Shown here: one piece after another, positions 9,162 to 16,579 of the stretch
How the letters are laid out: the number at the start of each line of letters is the position of its first letter
Numbering within the stretch: position 1 is the stretch's first letter
Source: Maridesulfovibrio ferrireducens
Lineage (GTDB): Bacteria > Desulfobacterota > Desulfovibrionia > Desulfovibrionales > Desulfovibrionaceae
Reading direction: 5' to 3'
Length of the DNA: 64,000 bases
NCBI RefSeq assembly: GCF_900101105.1
Contig: NZ_FNGA01000002.1
Location: 872,479-936,478 of the forward strand
Position numbers and translations under genes: made by a program
The notes under the pieces: model-generated
Told to the model about the DNA's origin: nothing
The model's database searches: none
What the model saw: the letters and a program-made list of their open reading frames with translations, nothing else

Positions 9162-10140
9162 TGTTCTTCCCCTTTGCGGAGGAGGACAGGTAATTCCCTA
9201 CCTTGATAATTCCGGCGGCAATACCGGCTAACGGAGCAATAGCAATCGCTGTTGCAAGAGTTTCCTCATCAGCCATTGAATCAGCTACCGGCTGCAAACC
9301 GGGCTTTCCAGCTCCCTTATCAATTGCTCCGTTCAAAAGATCAAAAGGAACAGGGGATACATAAATTGTATTGGTTCCGCCGTTCTCTTCTTCACCGTAA
9401 ATGAACCAGCCGTTTTTATCTGCAAGCTCATGCGCCTTGGCTAAAATTTCACTGCGCGGACCTATGGTTTGAACATTCTCGGGACAAACTTCAATGCAAG
9501 CCGGCTGCTGACCATCGGCAATGCGATTGTAACAACGATCACACTTATACATCACGCCATTACCACCGAACTTCGGAAGCAATCGCATATACAGTCCAAC
9601 TCCGGTTTGACGCTGCGGAATATGCCAAGGACATACCGTCCGGCACTTTGCACCGCCCAGACATACATTATCAAAAATTCTTGTGATGCCGTTCTTCTGC
9701 TTAGCAGCCGCGCCCCACGGACAAAGATTGGCGCATGGCGGATTCTGACAATGCAGACAACGGCGTGGAATATTAATTTCATGAAGAGTACCGTTGTACT
9801 CAACTTCCGCACTCTGAATGAAAAGCCAGTTATACGGTGTCAGCCGATCATCCACATCCCGTTTATCCGACCAGTCTTCAACCTTAACACGGGATGTCGG
9901 ATACATTACCGGGAAAGGTTTTTTCGGTTCAGGATATTTAGATTCGTTAACTTCAGAGCATCCTCTTACGCATTCACCGCAACCGATACATTTGGAAATA
10001 TCAAGCAAAGTCGCAAGTTCTTCTGTGTCCGAAGAAGCCGCGACAGCAGGCAAAGCTGATGGCAGAAGCATAGCAGCACTTCCGGCACCAAGCCCTTTTA
10101 AAAAATTGCGTCTTGATACACCTTTGTTTTTTATTGTCAT
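9154..10140 (-). CDS. Tat-exported four-cluster ferredoxin subunit
   Basis: Residues 1-35 form a twin-arginine signal (VSRRNFLKGLGAGSAAM). Four Cys groups follow: CIGCGECVRGC from residue 51, CLHCQNPPCANLCP, CLGGAKCRTVCP and CDRCYNRIADGQQPACIEVCP, the arrangement of DmsB/NrfC/HmcB-type electron-transfer subunits with four [4Fe-4S] clusters. The folded protein is exported to the periplasm and probably docks on the membrane protein encoded next. It is the first gene of the sigma-54-controlled operon, with an AGGAAAAAA site before the ATG. A C-terminal hydrophobic stretch (LATAIAIAPLAGIAAGI) may be a membrane tail. Confidence 0.9.
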   Translation of the reverse strand: MTIKNKGVSRRNFLKGLGAGSAAMLLPSALPAVAASSDTEELATLLDISKCIGCGECVRGCSEVNESKYPEPKKPFPVMYPTSRVKVEDWSDKRDVDDRLTPYNWLFIQSAEVEYNGTLHEINIPRRCLHCQNPPCANLCPWGAAAKQKNGITRIFDNVCLGGAKCRTVCPWHIPQRQTGVGLYMRLLPKFGGNGVMYKCDRCYNRIADGQQPACIEVCPENVQTIGPRSEILAKAHELADKNGWFIYGEEENGGTNTIYVSPVPFDLLNGAIDKGAGKPGLQPVADSMADEETLATAIAIAPLAGIAAGIIKVGNYLSSSAKGKNNE

Positions 10141-10224
10141 ATATATTTTTTCCTAATTCCGAGTTCAAATTCAAATTCAAATGCTAATATTCATAGATTT
10201 GCTGCCTGTTTTTTATATAAACAA

Positions 10225-10240
10225 AGCAGAATTCGTGCCC
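10225..10240 (-). promoter_or_regulatory. Sigma-54 promoter of the ferredoxin-octaheme operon
   Basis: Read on the minus strand the site is GGGCACGAATTCTGCT, which matches the -24/-12 consensus TGGCACGNNNNTTGCW at 10 of the 12 defined positions, with the key GG and GC dinucleotides at correct spacing. Transcription would start near 10213, about 70 nt before the first ATG. Confidence 0.8.
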
Positions 10241-10342
10241 GAAAGGTGTATTTTATAAATAAGTACCACAAAACAGTGTAAAAAGGCCAACTTTTGCTTT
10301 TTCTCTTAAAAACAGGCTTCACAAGGGAAACTATCAAATTAG

Positions 10343-10362
10343 ACATATGTTTAAACATATGT
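10343..10362. promoter_or_regulatory. 20-bp perfect palindrome, likely enhancer for the sigma-54 activator
   Basis: ACATATGTTT followed by its exact reverse complement. Its centre lies about 110 bp upstream of the -24 element, the usual distance for an enhancer-binding-protein site, and about 110 bp before the activator gene, so it could also serve autoregulation. Flanks ATTAG and TTCAAAT extend a weaker symmetry. Confidence 0.65.
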
Positions 10363-10463
10363 TCAAATATATACATATACACTGACAAATTGAACACAAT
10401 TGGACACGTGTAAAACAGCCACACATAATCGTGGCATTAAAGTAAACGGGAAGACTAAAAAGC

Positions 10464-11858
10464 ATGAAAGATCAGGAAATTAATTTATATCTTCGTAAAG
10501 TAATCGACACCATGAACGAAGGCCTTTTTCTTATCCGACCGGACGGAACCATCATGCTGGTTAATGACGCATTACTAAGAATGACCGGATTTGAACGAGA
10601 AGAGTTGCTCGATAAACCATGTTCAGTACTTGGCTGTGATGCTTGCGAGCGTTCAAGAAAACTAGGCAAGCAACACTGGTGCAAATTATTCAATACCCAC
10701 AAAGAAAACCGCAAGAACTGCCACATTATCAGCAAGAACGGTTCATATCTGCATGTGCTGAAAAACGCTTCCCTGCTTAAAAATGAAAATGGAGAAATAA
10801 TTGGCGCGGTTGAAACATTTACTGACATATCGGAACTAGATCGCAAGGAACTTAAAATACAAGAACTGTCACTAAAATTACATCATGAGGATGAACGCTT
10901 TTGCGGGCTTGTCGGCAAATCTTCGTCCATGCAGAAAGTATATGCACTCATCAAAAAGGCCGCACAATCAGATGCCCCTGTAATAATTTTCGGAGAATCA
11001 GGAACGGGAAAAGAACTTGCCGCACAGGCCATCCATGAACTCAGTCCGAGAAGCGAAAAACCCTTTGTACAACTCAATTGTGCGGCCCTGAACGACGCAT
11101 TACTTGAGAGTGAACTATTCGGACATGTAAAAGGAGCTTTCACCGGAGCTTACAGACACAGAGCCGGAAGATTTGAAGAAGCCGGAGACGGGGATATTTT
11201 TCTGGATGAAATAGGAGATGTGCCGCTCCCTATTCAGGTCAAACTACTACGAGTGCTTGAAACACGCACCTTCGAAAGGGTGGGCGACAGCCTGTCACTT
11301 TCCATGAACGCCAGACTCATCACCGCAACAAATCAAAATTTGCAGGAACTGGTGCTGAACAAAAAATTCCGCGAAGATTTCTTTTTCCGCATCAACGTAA
11401 TCCCTGTACACCTGCCTCCCCTACGAGATCGGAAGGAAGACCTGCACCTGCTGGTTGAACATTTCATCAATATTAATCCGAATCTGGATAAGACGGAATG
11501 CCCCACGCCTGAAACAATGCGAAAACTTATTGAATACGACTGGCCCGGAAATGTGCGTGAATTGAAAAGTGCGTTGGAATATGCCGCAGTGGTAAAAGAA
11601 GCAGGCCCCATGCAGCCCGAACATCTACCACCGCAAATCGGTGCATTTTCAGAAAAATATTGTGCCTGCCCTGAAATTCAGCATATAGCCACAGATGATA
11701 CACTGCCAAGCGAGTTAAACGAAAAAGATCAACTTATATACGCACTTAAAAAATCCGCAGGAAACAAAAGCGAAGCGGCCCGTATCCTGAAAGTTAGTCG
11801 GGGAACCATTCATAACCGGATTCGCAAACATGGCATAGAGTACCGAATTTACGAATAA
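10464..11858 (+). CDS. PAS-domain sigma-54-dependent transcriptional activator
   Basis: Domain order: PAS sensor (residues ~8-125), AAA+ ATPase (~147-380) with Walker A GESGTGKE at 177-184 and the sigma-54-contact loop GAFTGA at 224-229, then a Fis-type helix-turn-helix (NKSEAARILKVSRGTIHNRIRKHG) at the end. There is no receiver domain, so the signal is read by the PAS. Inside the PAS lies a Cys cluster C53-x4-C58-x2-C61-x11-C73-x12-C86, which may bind a metal or Fe-S cluster or sense thiol chemistry. It diverges from the octaheme operon, which has a sigma-54 promoter, so it is its probable regulator. Confidence 0.92.
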   Translation: MKDQEINLYLRKVIDTMNEGLFLIRPDGTIMLVNDALLRMTGFEREELLDKPCSVLGCDACERSRKLGKQHWCKLFNTHKENRKNCHIISKNGSYLHVLKNASLLKNENGEIIGAVETFTDISELDRKELKIQELSLKLHHEDERFCGLVGKSSSMQKVYALIKKAAQSDAPVIIFGESGTGKELAAQAIHELSPRSEKPFVQLNCAALNDALLESELFGHVKGAFTGAYRHRAGRFEEAGDGDIFLDEIGDVPLPIQVKLLRVLETRTFERVGDSLSLSMNARLITATNQNLQELVLNKKFREDFFFRINVIPVHLPPLRDRKEDLHLLVEHFININPNLDKTECPTPETMRKLIEYDWPGNVRELKSALEYAAVVKEAGPMQPEHLPPQIGAFSEKYCACPEIQHIATDDTLPSELNEKDQLIYALKKSAGNKSEAARILKVSRGTIHNRIRKHGIEYRIYE

Positions 11859-12202
11859 TTGAGGTTTAATCCACCTCATTTATAATAATTATTCAGCCGG
11901 GCTCACCCTTTCAAGAAGAGAAGGCGAGAGTTGTTAACACTGGACATTTTCTGACAAATTACGTAGTGGTCTTAGAACATCAGGGAAGGAAGCACCAGTC
12001 TTCAACCCCGCTTTTTCAGCCGTATAACTTATACACTGGCGACATTAATCAAGCCGCAGCTGACTTGATCCCAGTGACAAAGCAACAAGATTGCCCGCTC
12101 AGCCATCCGGATTTTTTCAAGGTTCACAAAAACCCCCTGAAACCGGACACCGCAATACCCCGGCATCAAGTAAAATTCAGTTCTTTTCAGGAGACCCCAC
12201 CA
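11859..12202 (+). other. Long structured leader of citrate synthase
   Basis: A 344-bp region without a convincing gene. Two nested inverted repeats are visible: CACTGG / CCAGTG enclosing ATCAAG / CTTGAT at about 12034-12076, and TCCGG / CCGGA enclosing TTTCA / TGAAA at about 12106-12147. An SRP-RNA-like string CAGGGAAGGAAGCACC lies at 11981-11996. The region is open in the citrate synthase frame back to a GTG at 11966, but the residues are unlike any citrate synthase N-terminus. Confidence 0.5.
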
Positions 12203-13492
12203 ATGAGCAATGAAGAAAAAGCTACTCTTAATTACAAAGGTAAAAAATATGACTTACCTATCATCACAGGATCAGAAGGCGAAGTTGGTCTGGATATTTC
12301 AAATCTGCGATCACAAAGCGGATTAATCACCTTCGACCCCGGTTTCGGAAATACCGGTTCCTGCAAAAGTGACATCACATTTGTTGATGGCGAAAACGGC
12401 ATTCTGCATTACAGAGGCTATCCCATCGAGGAACTGGCAGAACACGGGAATTTCATTGAAACAGCATGGCTTTTGATTTTCGGAGAACTGCCTCTGAAAG
12501 AAGATCTTGCCAGATTCAGAGCGCTGCTTTGCGCCGAAGAACTGATTCACGAAGATCTGCTGCATCATTTCAACGGCTTCCCTTCACACAAGAGTCAGCC
12601 TATGGCTATTCTTTCAGCTGTAATCAATGCGCTCGGCAGTTATCATACTGACCTTTACGACATTCACAATAAGTCTGAATTTTTCCTTGCTGTGGGTAAA
12701 ATGATCTCCAAGGTCAGAACCATTGCCGCATTTTCATACAGAAAATCCATCGGCAGACCTTTCATGTACCCAGACCCGGATCTTAGCTACTGCCATAACT
12801 TTCTGCACATGATGTTTTCCATTCCGAACAAACATTATGATCCACCGATTGAAGCAGTAAAAGCTCTTTCATTAGTGTTCATGCTCCATGCCGACCATGA
12901 GCAGAACTGTTCCACTTCCACAGTGCGTATGGTCGGATCTACTCAGGCAAATATTTTTGCATCCGTATCAGCCGGAATCTGCGCTTTGTGGGGCAAACTA
13001 CACGGCGGAGCAAACGCTGCGGTTATCGATATGCTCGAGCAGATCAAAGACGGTGACATCACCATTGATGAATATCTGGAAAAAGTGAAAAAGAAAGAAT
13101 GCCGACTCATGGGATTCGGTCATCGCATATACAAGAGCTTTGACCCCCGCGCGCGCATCCTTAAAAAGGCCGCGGACAATCTGCTCCAGAACGGTTTCAA
13201 CGACCAGCTTCTGGATATCGCGCTGGAACTTGAAGAAAAAGCAATTGCAGATGATTACTTCACCGAACGCAAACTGTATCCAAATGTTGACTTCTACTCT
13301 GGAATAATTTTGCGGGCACTGGGCATTCCGGTTGCAATGTTCACTGTAATGTTCGCCATAGGCAGACTTCCCGGCTGGATTGCTCACTGGTATGAGGATT
13401 TCGAAAATCCAACCACAAGGATCAACCGCCCAAGACAGATTTACACCGGGCAGACTCAGAGAAATTACATCCCTATCGATTTCAGAAAATAA
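12203..13492 (+). CDS. gltA: Citrate synthase
   Basis: Condenses acetyl-CoA with oxaloacetate to citrate; in sulfate reducers without a full cycle it mainly feeds 2-oxoglutarate synthesis. The 429-aa length matches type II (E. coli-like) citrate synthase. Signatures are ILHYRGYPIEELAE near residue 70, the catalytic region MLHADHEQNCSTSTVRMVGS with active His near 232, KLHGGANAAV, MGFGHRIYKSFDPRA near 310, and the catalytic Asp in PNVDFYSGI near 365. The ATG at 12203 has CAGGAG upstream and gives the standard N-terminus MSNEEKATL; the in-frame extension upstream is treated as leader. Confidence 0.93.
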   Translation: MSNEEKATLNYKGKKYDLPIITGSEGEVGLDISNLRSQSGLITFDPGFGNTGSCKSDITFVDGENGILHYRGYPIEELAEHGNFIETAWLLIFGELPLKEDLARFRALLCAEELIHEDLLHHFNGFPSHKSQPMAILSAVINALGSYHTDLYDIHNKSEFFLAVGKMISKVRTIAAFSYRKSIGRPFMYPDPDLSYCHNFLHMMFSIPNKHYDPPIEAVKALSLVFMLHADHEQNCSTSTVRMVGSTQANIFASVSAGICALWGKLHGGANAAVIDMLEQIKDGDITIDEYLEKVKKKECRLMGFGHRIYKSFDPRARILKKAADNLLQNGFNDQLLDIALELEEKAIADDYFTERKLYPNVDFYSGIILRALGIPVAMFTVMFAIGRLPGWIAHWYEDFENPTTRINRPRQIYTGQTQRNYIPIDFRK

Positions 13493-13502
13493 GCTAAAAA
13501 CT

Positions 13503-13550
13503 AAGTCCAAGATTACATCATATAATAATGCGTAGTCTTGGACTTTTTTA
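13503..13550 (+). terminator. Terminator of citrate synthase
   Basis: A 10-bp stem AAGTCCAAGA / TCTTGGACTT with a long AT-rich loop, followed by TTTTT. Confidence 0.85.
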
Positions 13551-13575
13551 TTAATATGCACCGAGCAGAAAACAC

Positions 13576-13604
13576 TTGCATTCACCGTAACTTCAATTTA
13601 TATC
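13576..13604 (+). promoter_or_regulatory. Sigma-70-type promoter of tRNA-Leu
   Basis: TTGCAT, 17-nt spacer, TATATC, ending 9 bp before the mature tRNA. The second tRNA-Leu has the same layout. Confidence 0.7.
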
Positions 13605-13613
13605 CACCGTCGT

Positions 13614-13699
13614 GCCGAAGTGGTGGAATTGGTAGACACGCTAGGTTCAGGGTCTAGTGGAGTTACTCCGTGGAAGTTCGAGTCTTCTCTTCGGCACCA
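13614..13699 (+). tRNA. tRNA-Leu (CAG)
   Basis: An 86-nt class II tRNA with CCA encoded. The acceptor GCCGAAG pairs with CTTCGGC, the D arm contains the TTGGTAGAC region, the anticodon stem CTAGG/TCTAG holds loop TTCAGGG giving anticodon CAG, the long variable arm is GGAG-TTA-CTCC, and the T arm has GTTCGAGTC. Its 3' end is repeated at 15794-15816, marking an integration site. Confidence 0.95.
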
Positions 13700-13706
13700 T
13701 CTTTCA
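13684..13706. repeat. Left copy of 23-bp direct repeat (attachment-site-like)
   Basis: Covers the 3' end of the tRNA-Leu (CTTCTCTTCGGCACCA) plus seven bases after it. An exact copy is at 15794-15816, 2,110 bp away. Confidence 0.8.
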
Positions 13707-13710
13707 AAGA

Positions 13711-13746
13711 AAAAGGGTTACAGCTTAATAGCTGTAACCCTTTTTT
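13711..13746 (+). terminator. Terminator after tRNA-Leu
   Basis: AAAGGGTTACAGC, 6-nt loop, GCTGTAACCC and six T. A related hairpin follows the second tRNA-Leu. Confidence 0.85.
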
Positions 13747-13830
13747 CTTTTCGGCGTGAAACAATATAAAACCGACAAGATAGCCACAAACAGTTAGAGA
13801 CCAAACAGCAAATACTTTATTCTCGCTCTT

Positions 13831-14499
13831 TTATTCTTCGTAAGCTGACAAAACGTTATTCAATGTGTCTATTGATACTATCTCTATTGTCCCGTTTCCA
13901 CTTTTAAGAATTTCCCGTTCATACAGGATGGATAAGACCCTGCTAACGCTTCTGAAGCTTGTTCCCAAGTAATCGGCAATTTCTCCTTTGGAGACAAACA
14001 ATACTCTAGAATTGCTATCATTTGACAACAATTTTAAAAGCTTCAACACCGAATACTCCAAAGGATATGATAAATGGGTTGCCGCACGTTTAGTGATTTT
14101 TTGCAGCCGATCACAAATTATTTTGTTTATCAACAAAGTAAAGTCGTGGTCGGATTCCAACCACTGCAGATAATCCTCTTTCGTAAGTGCAGCCATCCGA
14201 ACATTTTCAATAGCTTCCACAGAACAACTATATAATTCTCCAGTTAAAATCTCGACCTCTCCCAATATCTCGCCCGGGCCTTCTATGGCAATAAGATAAT
14301 CGCTACTTTTCAGCGTACTATGGAAAATTTTAACAGCCCCTTCCAATATAATAAAAACATTTTTCGGCGCAGAACCTTGTAAAATTACATTTTCTCCTGC
14401 CCGCAAGAAAACCTCAAGGCCTTGGTGTGCCAAGGATAGAGACCTTACCTCATAAGCTTTCAGCAAATCCAAAGCTAATTTATTGTGCAATGCTTCCAT
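13831..14499 (-). CDS. Crp/Fnr-family transcriptional regulator
   Basis: A 222-aa protein with a cyclic-nucleotide-binding fold (GLEVFLRAGENVILQGSAPKNVFIILEGAVKIF near residues 27-60, GPGEILGEVEILTG near 85) and a C-terminal winged helix (EIADYLGTSFRSVSRVLSILYEREIL). It lacks the N-terminal Cys set of oxygen-sensing Fnr and a convincing cAMP pocket Arg-Ser pair, so the ligand is unknown. It diverges from the HAD gene across 79 bp that hold a palindrome, and therefore probably controls itself and the HAD-PACE pair. It lies inside the tRNA-bounded island. Confidence 0.88.
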   Translation of the reverse strand: MEALHNKLALDLLKAYEVRSLSLAHQGLEVFLRAGENVILQGSAPKNVFIILEGAVKIFHSTLKSSDYLIAIEGPGEILGEVEILTGELYSCSVEAIENVRMAALTKEDYLQWLESDHDFTLLINKIICDRLQKITKRAATHLSYPLEYSVLKLLKLLSNDSNSRVLFVSKGEIADYLGTSFRSVSRVLSILYEREILKSGNGTIEIVSIDTLNNVLSAYEE

Positions 14500-14511
14500 A
14501 TGAACACCCTC

Positions 14512-14525
14512 AGGACAAATGTCCT
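14512..14525. promoter_or_regulatory. Candidate operator of the Crp-type regulator
   Basis: AGGACA-AA-TGTCCT, a perfect 6-bp inverted repeat with a 2-bp spacer, located 13 bp upstream of the regulator's start and 54 bp upstream of the HAD gene. Confidence 0.5.
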
Positions 14526-14578
14526 TTTAACACAAAATACTTTTATGTATTCCTTCAATCAAAACAATTGGAGAAACA

Positions 14579-15295
14579 ATGTATAAAAAAAAAATCAATG
14601 TTATTGCATTCGATGCAGACGACACTCTATGGGTGAATGAACCCTTTTTCCAAAAGGCAACAACCAACCTGTGCGCGATGCTGTCAGACTATAGGACTCC
14701 CGAGAACGTTGGCAAGCAACTTGAAGAAATTCAAAGCCGCAATTTGCAAATATTTGGATATGGAATCAAAGGATTTATTATTTCCATGATGGAAACGGCC
14801 CTAGAAGTTTCCCAAGGTCAAATAGATGGAGACATTCTTAAAAAGATCATAGGCATGGGCAAAGAAATGCAAACCCACCCCGTCAAACTGCTTCACGGCA
14901 TAGAAAACACCTTGCAGCAACTACAGAGCCATTTCAAACTCATGCTTATAACAAAAGGCGACTTAATTGAACAAGAACGCAAGCTCCATCAGTCAGGATT
15001 ATTGAACTATTTTAATTATGTGGAAATAGTAAGTGAAAAAAATGAAACTCTTTATGAAAAGCTGCTCACAAAACATGGCATAGCGCACGATCAGTTTCTC
15101 ATGGTCGGAAATTCAATCAAGTCCGACATTCTCCCCGTGATAAACATAGGATCACACGCCTTTCATATTCCATTTCACACTACGTGGATTTTGGAACAGG
15201 TTAATCAACAAGATATTCAAGACCAAAAGATTATCACCCTGAAGTATGCCCACGAATTGCTAGATATATTATTGCCTCCAAGCGTGAGCCAATAA
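14579..15295 (+). CDS. HAD-superfamily hydrolase
   Basis: A 238-aa phosphatase-like protein. Motif I FDADDTLW near residue 12 gives the nucleophile Asp and acid Asp; motif II is LMLITKGD near 122; motif IV GNSIKSDILPVINIG near 178 supplies the Mg2+ ligands. A helical cap of about 75 residues follows motif I (C1-type). Substrate unknown. GGAGAAAC precedes the ATG. It is followed 49 bp later by the PACE gene and is probably co-regulated by the divergent Crp-type protein. Confidence 0.85.
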   Translation: MYKKKINVIAFDADDTLWVNEPFFQKATTNLCAMLSDYRTPENVGKQLEEIQSRNLQIFGYGIKGFIISMMETALEVSQGQIDGDILKKIIGMGKEMQTHPVKLLHGIENTLQQLQSHFKLMLITKGDLIEQERKLHQSGLLNYFNYVEIVSEKNETLYEKLLTKHGIAHDQFLMVGNSIKSDILPVINIGSHAFHIPFHTTWILEQVNQQDIQDQKIITLKYAHELLDILLPPSVSQ

Positions 15296-15344
15296 CAAAT
15301 TTACCTGCATAGCTTAAATTTTTTACACATTAGAAGGAATTAAC

Positions 15345-15782
15345 ATGCGAACCATCTCTGACCGTATCCGCCACACCATATTATTTGAAGGAATAGCCCT
15401 AATTATTGTCATCCCCGGCACTTCAATTATCACAGGCCGCCCCCCTCATGAAATAGGAGCCATGTCGATTATCGTAAGCATAATCGCCATGAGTTGGAAT
15501 TATATATACAATTTAGGATTCGATAAAATATTAATCAAAATGAAGAAACCTCTCATGCCTCGTCCTGCCCATATGCGTATCTGTCATGCTCTTTTCTTTG
15601 AAGTGGGACTTATTGGTCTTATGGTCCCATTTTTTATGTACTGGTTCCAAATGGGAGCCTTGCAGGCTTTGATCTTCGATGCAGGTATAGCTCTTTTCTT
15701 TTTGATTTACAGCTATATGTTCAACCTAGCTTACGATCATCGTTTTCCTGTTCAAACAAGAATGGAAGAACTACATACGTAG
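15345..15782 (+). CDS. PACE-family efflux transporter
   Basis: A 145-aa inner-membrane protein with four TM helices in two tandem bacterial transmembrane pair units: RIRHTILFEGIALIIVIP at the start and HMRICHALFFEVGLIGLMVPFF in the middle, with the repeated motif of charged residues plus FE(G/V) and WNYIYNLGFD / YSYMFNLAYD. PACE proteins (AceI type) export biocides such as chlorhexidine or short diamines using H+. AAGGA precedes the ATG. It is the last gene of the island, ending 11 bp before the right repeat. Confidence 0.88.
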   Translation: MRTISDRIRHTILFEGIALIIVIPGTSIITGRPPHEIGAMSIIVSIIAMSWNYIYNLGFDKILIKMKKPLMPRPAHMRICHALFFEVGLIGLMVPFFMYWFQMGALQALIFDAGIALFFLIYSYMFNLAYDHRFPVQTRMEELHT

Positions 15783-15793
15783 GCTCTCGCTCA

Positions 15794-15816
15794 CTTCTCT
15801 TCGGCACCATCTTTCA
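15794..15816. repeat. Right copy of 23-bp direct repeat (attachment-site-like)
   Basis: An exact duplicate of the tRNA-Leu 3' end and its first downstream bases, with no tRNA attached. It marks the right edge of the island. Confidence 0.8.
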
Positions 15817-15817
15817 T

Positions 15818-15850
15818 AAAAAAAGCCGCAACGTAAGTTGCGGCTTTTTT
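15818..15850. terminator. Bidirectional terminator
   Basis: AAAAGCCGCAAC-GTAA-GTTGCGGCTTTT with T runs on both strands; serves PACE on + and the secreted protein on -. It may be the original tRNA-Leu terminator displaced by the island. Confidence 0.88.
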
Positions 15851-15872
15851 ATGGTTTTATTAAAAGACTAAA

Positions 15873-16322
15873 TTAGCTGGCAAGAGGCATATAGTACATT
15901 GTGAGCTTATGTACTGTTCCTTCAATATCTTCTTTCAGTTTGATTTTAATATCACCTTTAGTCCACTTGTTGACAGTCCAGCCATCTTGAGTGGAGACTT
16001 TTGATTTGCCAAAACTATCACTGAAATGCTTGTAAAGCTTATCAAGATCAGAAGAATCAAAGATATTTACTATTCGGGCATACAACTTTCCACCTTTGAA
16101 AGCATAAGTAACCTTAGCAGCAGCAACCTTAGTGACTTCACAAACCTTTTCGCCTTTCACTACATAGTATTTAATGTCATTGCTTTCGTGCGAGAAGGTC
16201 AAATTCTTGAATGTTGAAAAGTCTTTTCCCCAAGAGAGTTCGTGACCATCAGATGCATAAGAGATGCTACAGATGGAAAGAATGAACAAGGCACACAGTA
16301 AACTTACAAGTCTTTTTTTCAA
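15873..16322 (-). CDS. Hypothetical secreted protein
   Basis: About 149 aa with a clear Sec signal (KKRLVSLLCALFILSICSISYASDG). The mature part, about 120 aa, has alternating polar and aromatic segments (LSWGKDFSTFKNLTF, GGWTVNKW-like) and no motif that I recognise. The TTG at 16322 is chosen because GGAGG lies 7 nt upstream; the ATG five codons earlier overlaps that site and has none of its own. Periplasmic location is likely, function unknown. Confidence 0.7.
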   Translation of the reverse strand: MKKRLVSLLCALFILSICSISYASDGHELSWGKDFSTFKNLTFSHESNDIKYYVVKGEKVCEVTKVAAAKVTYAFKGGKLYARIVNIFDSSDLDKLYKHFSDSFGKSKVSTQDGWTVNKWTKGDIKIKLKEDIEGTVHKLTMYYMPLAS

Positions 16323-16579
16323 AGCAATTTCCTCCATTTTTTCAATACGATACCTAATTATGATTTATTAGCAATGATTGAAAAAAAGGGGCATGCCTTC
16401 AACTATAAAAGACCTAATTTATATGACTCATGGTTATACTTTTCTGCATACTTCAGCGAGGAACTATATTGGTAGAGAAATATTTTAATATATTATTTAT
16501 GTGTTCAATTAAATTTAACCAAAAGAGCTAATTCATCAGTTAAATGAATTTCATCTTCGTTTTTTATCTTTCCCACGAA

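Larger units (their letters stand above)
13707..15816. mobile_element. Small genomic island in tRNA-Leu, without integrase
   Basis: A 2.1-kb segment between two identical 23-bp copies of the tRNA-Leu 3' end, the usual footprint of a site-specific tRNA integration. It carries a Crp-type regulator, a HAD hydrolase and a PACE efflux protein, all apparently intact. No recombinase or excisionase is inside, so it is either a remnant or an element moved in trans. The tRNA keeps its full sequence at the left junction. Confidence 0.65.

Noticed and set aside
11975-11999. SRP (4.5S) RNA gene
   Set aside because: CAGG-GAAGGAAGCA resembles the domain IV loop, but four bases of the loop stem are missing and flanks do not form the long helix. 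Kept only as part of a structured leader.
11966-12202. Extended N-terminus of citrate synthase from GTG at 11966
   Set aside because: The 79 residues do not resemble citrate synthase, there is no ribosome site at the GTG, and the ATG at 12203 has CAGGAG.
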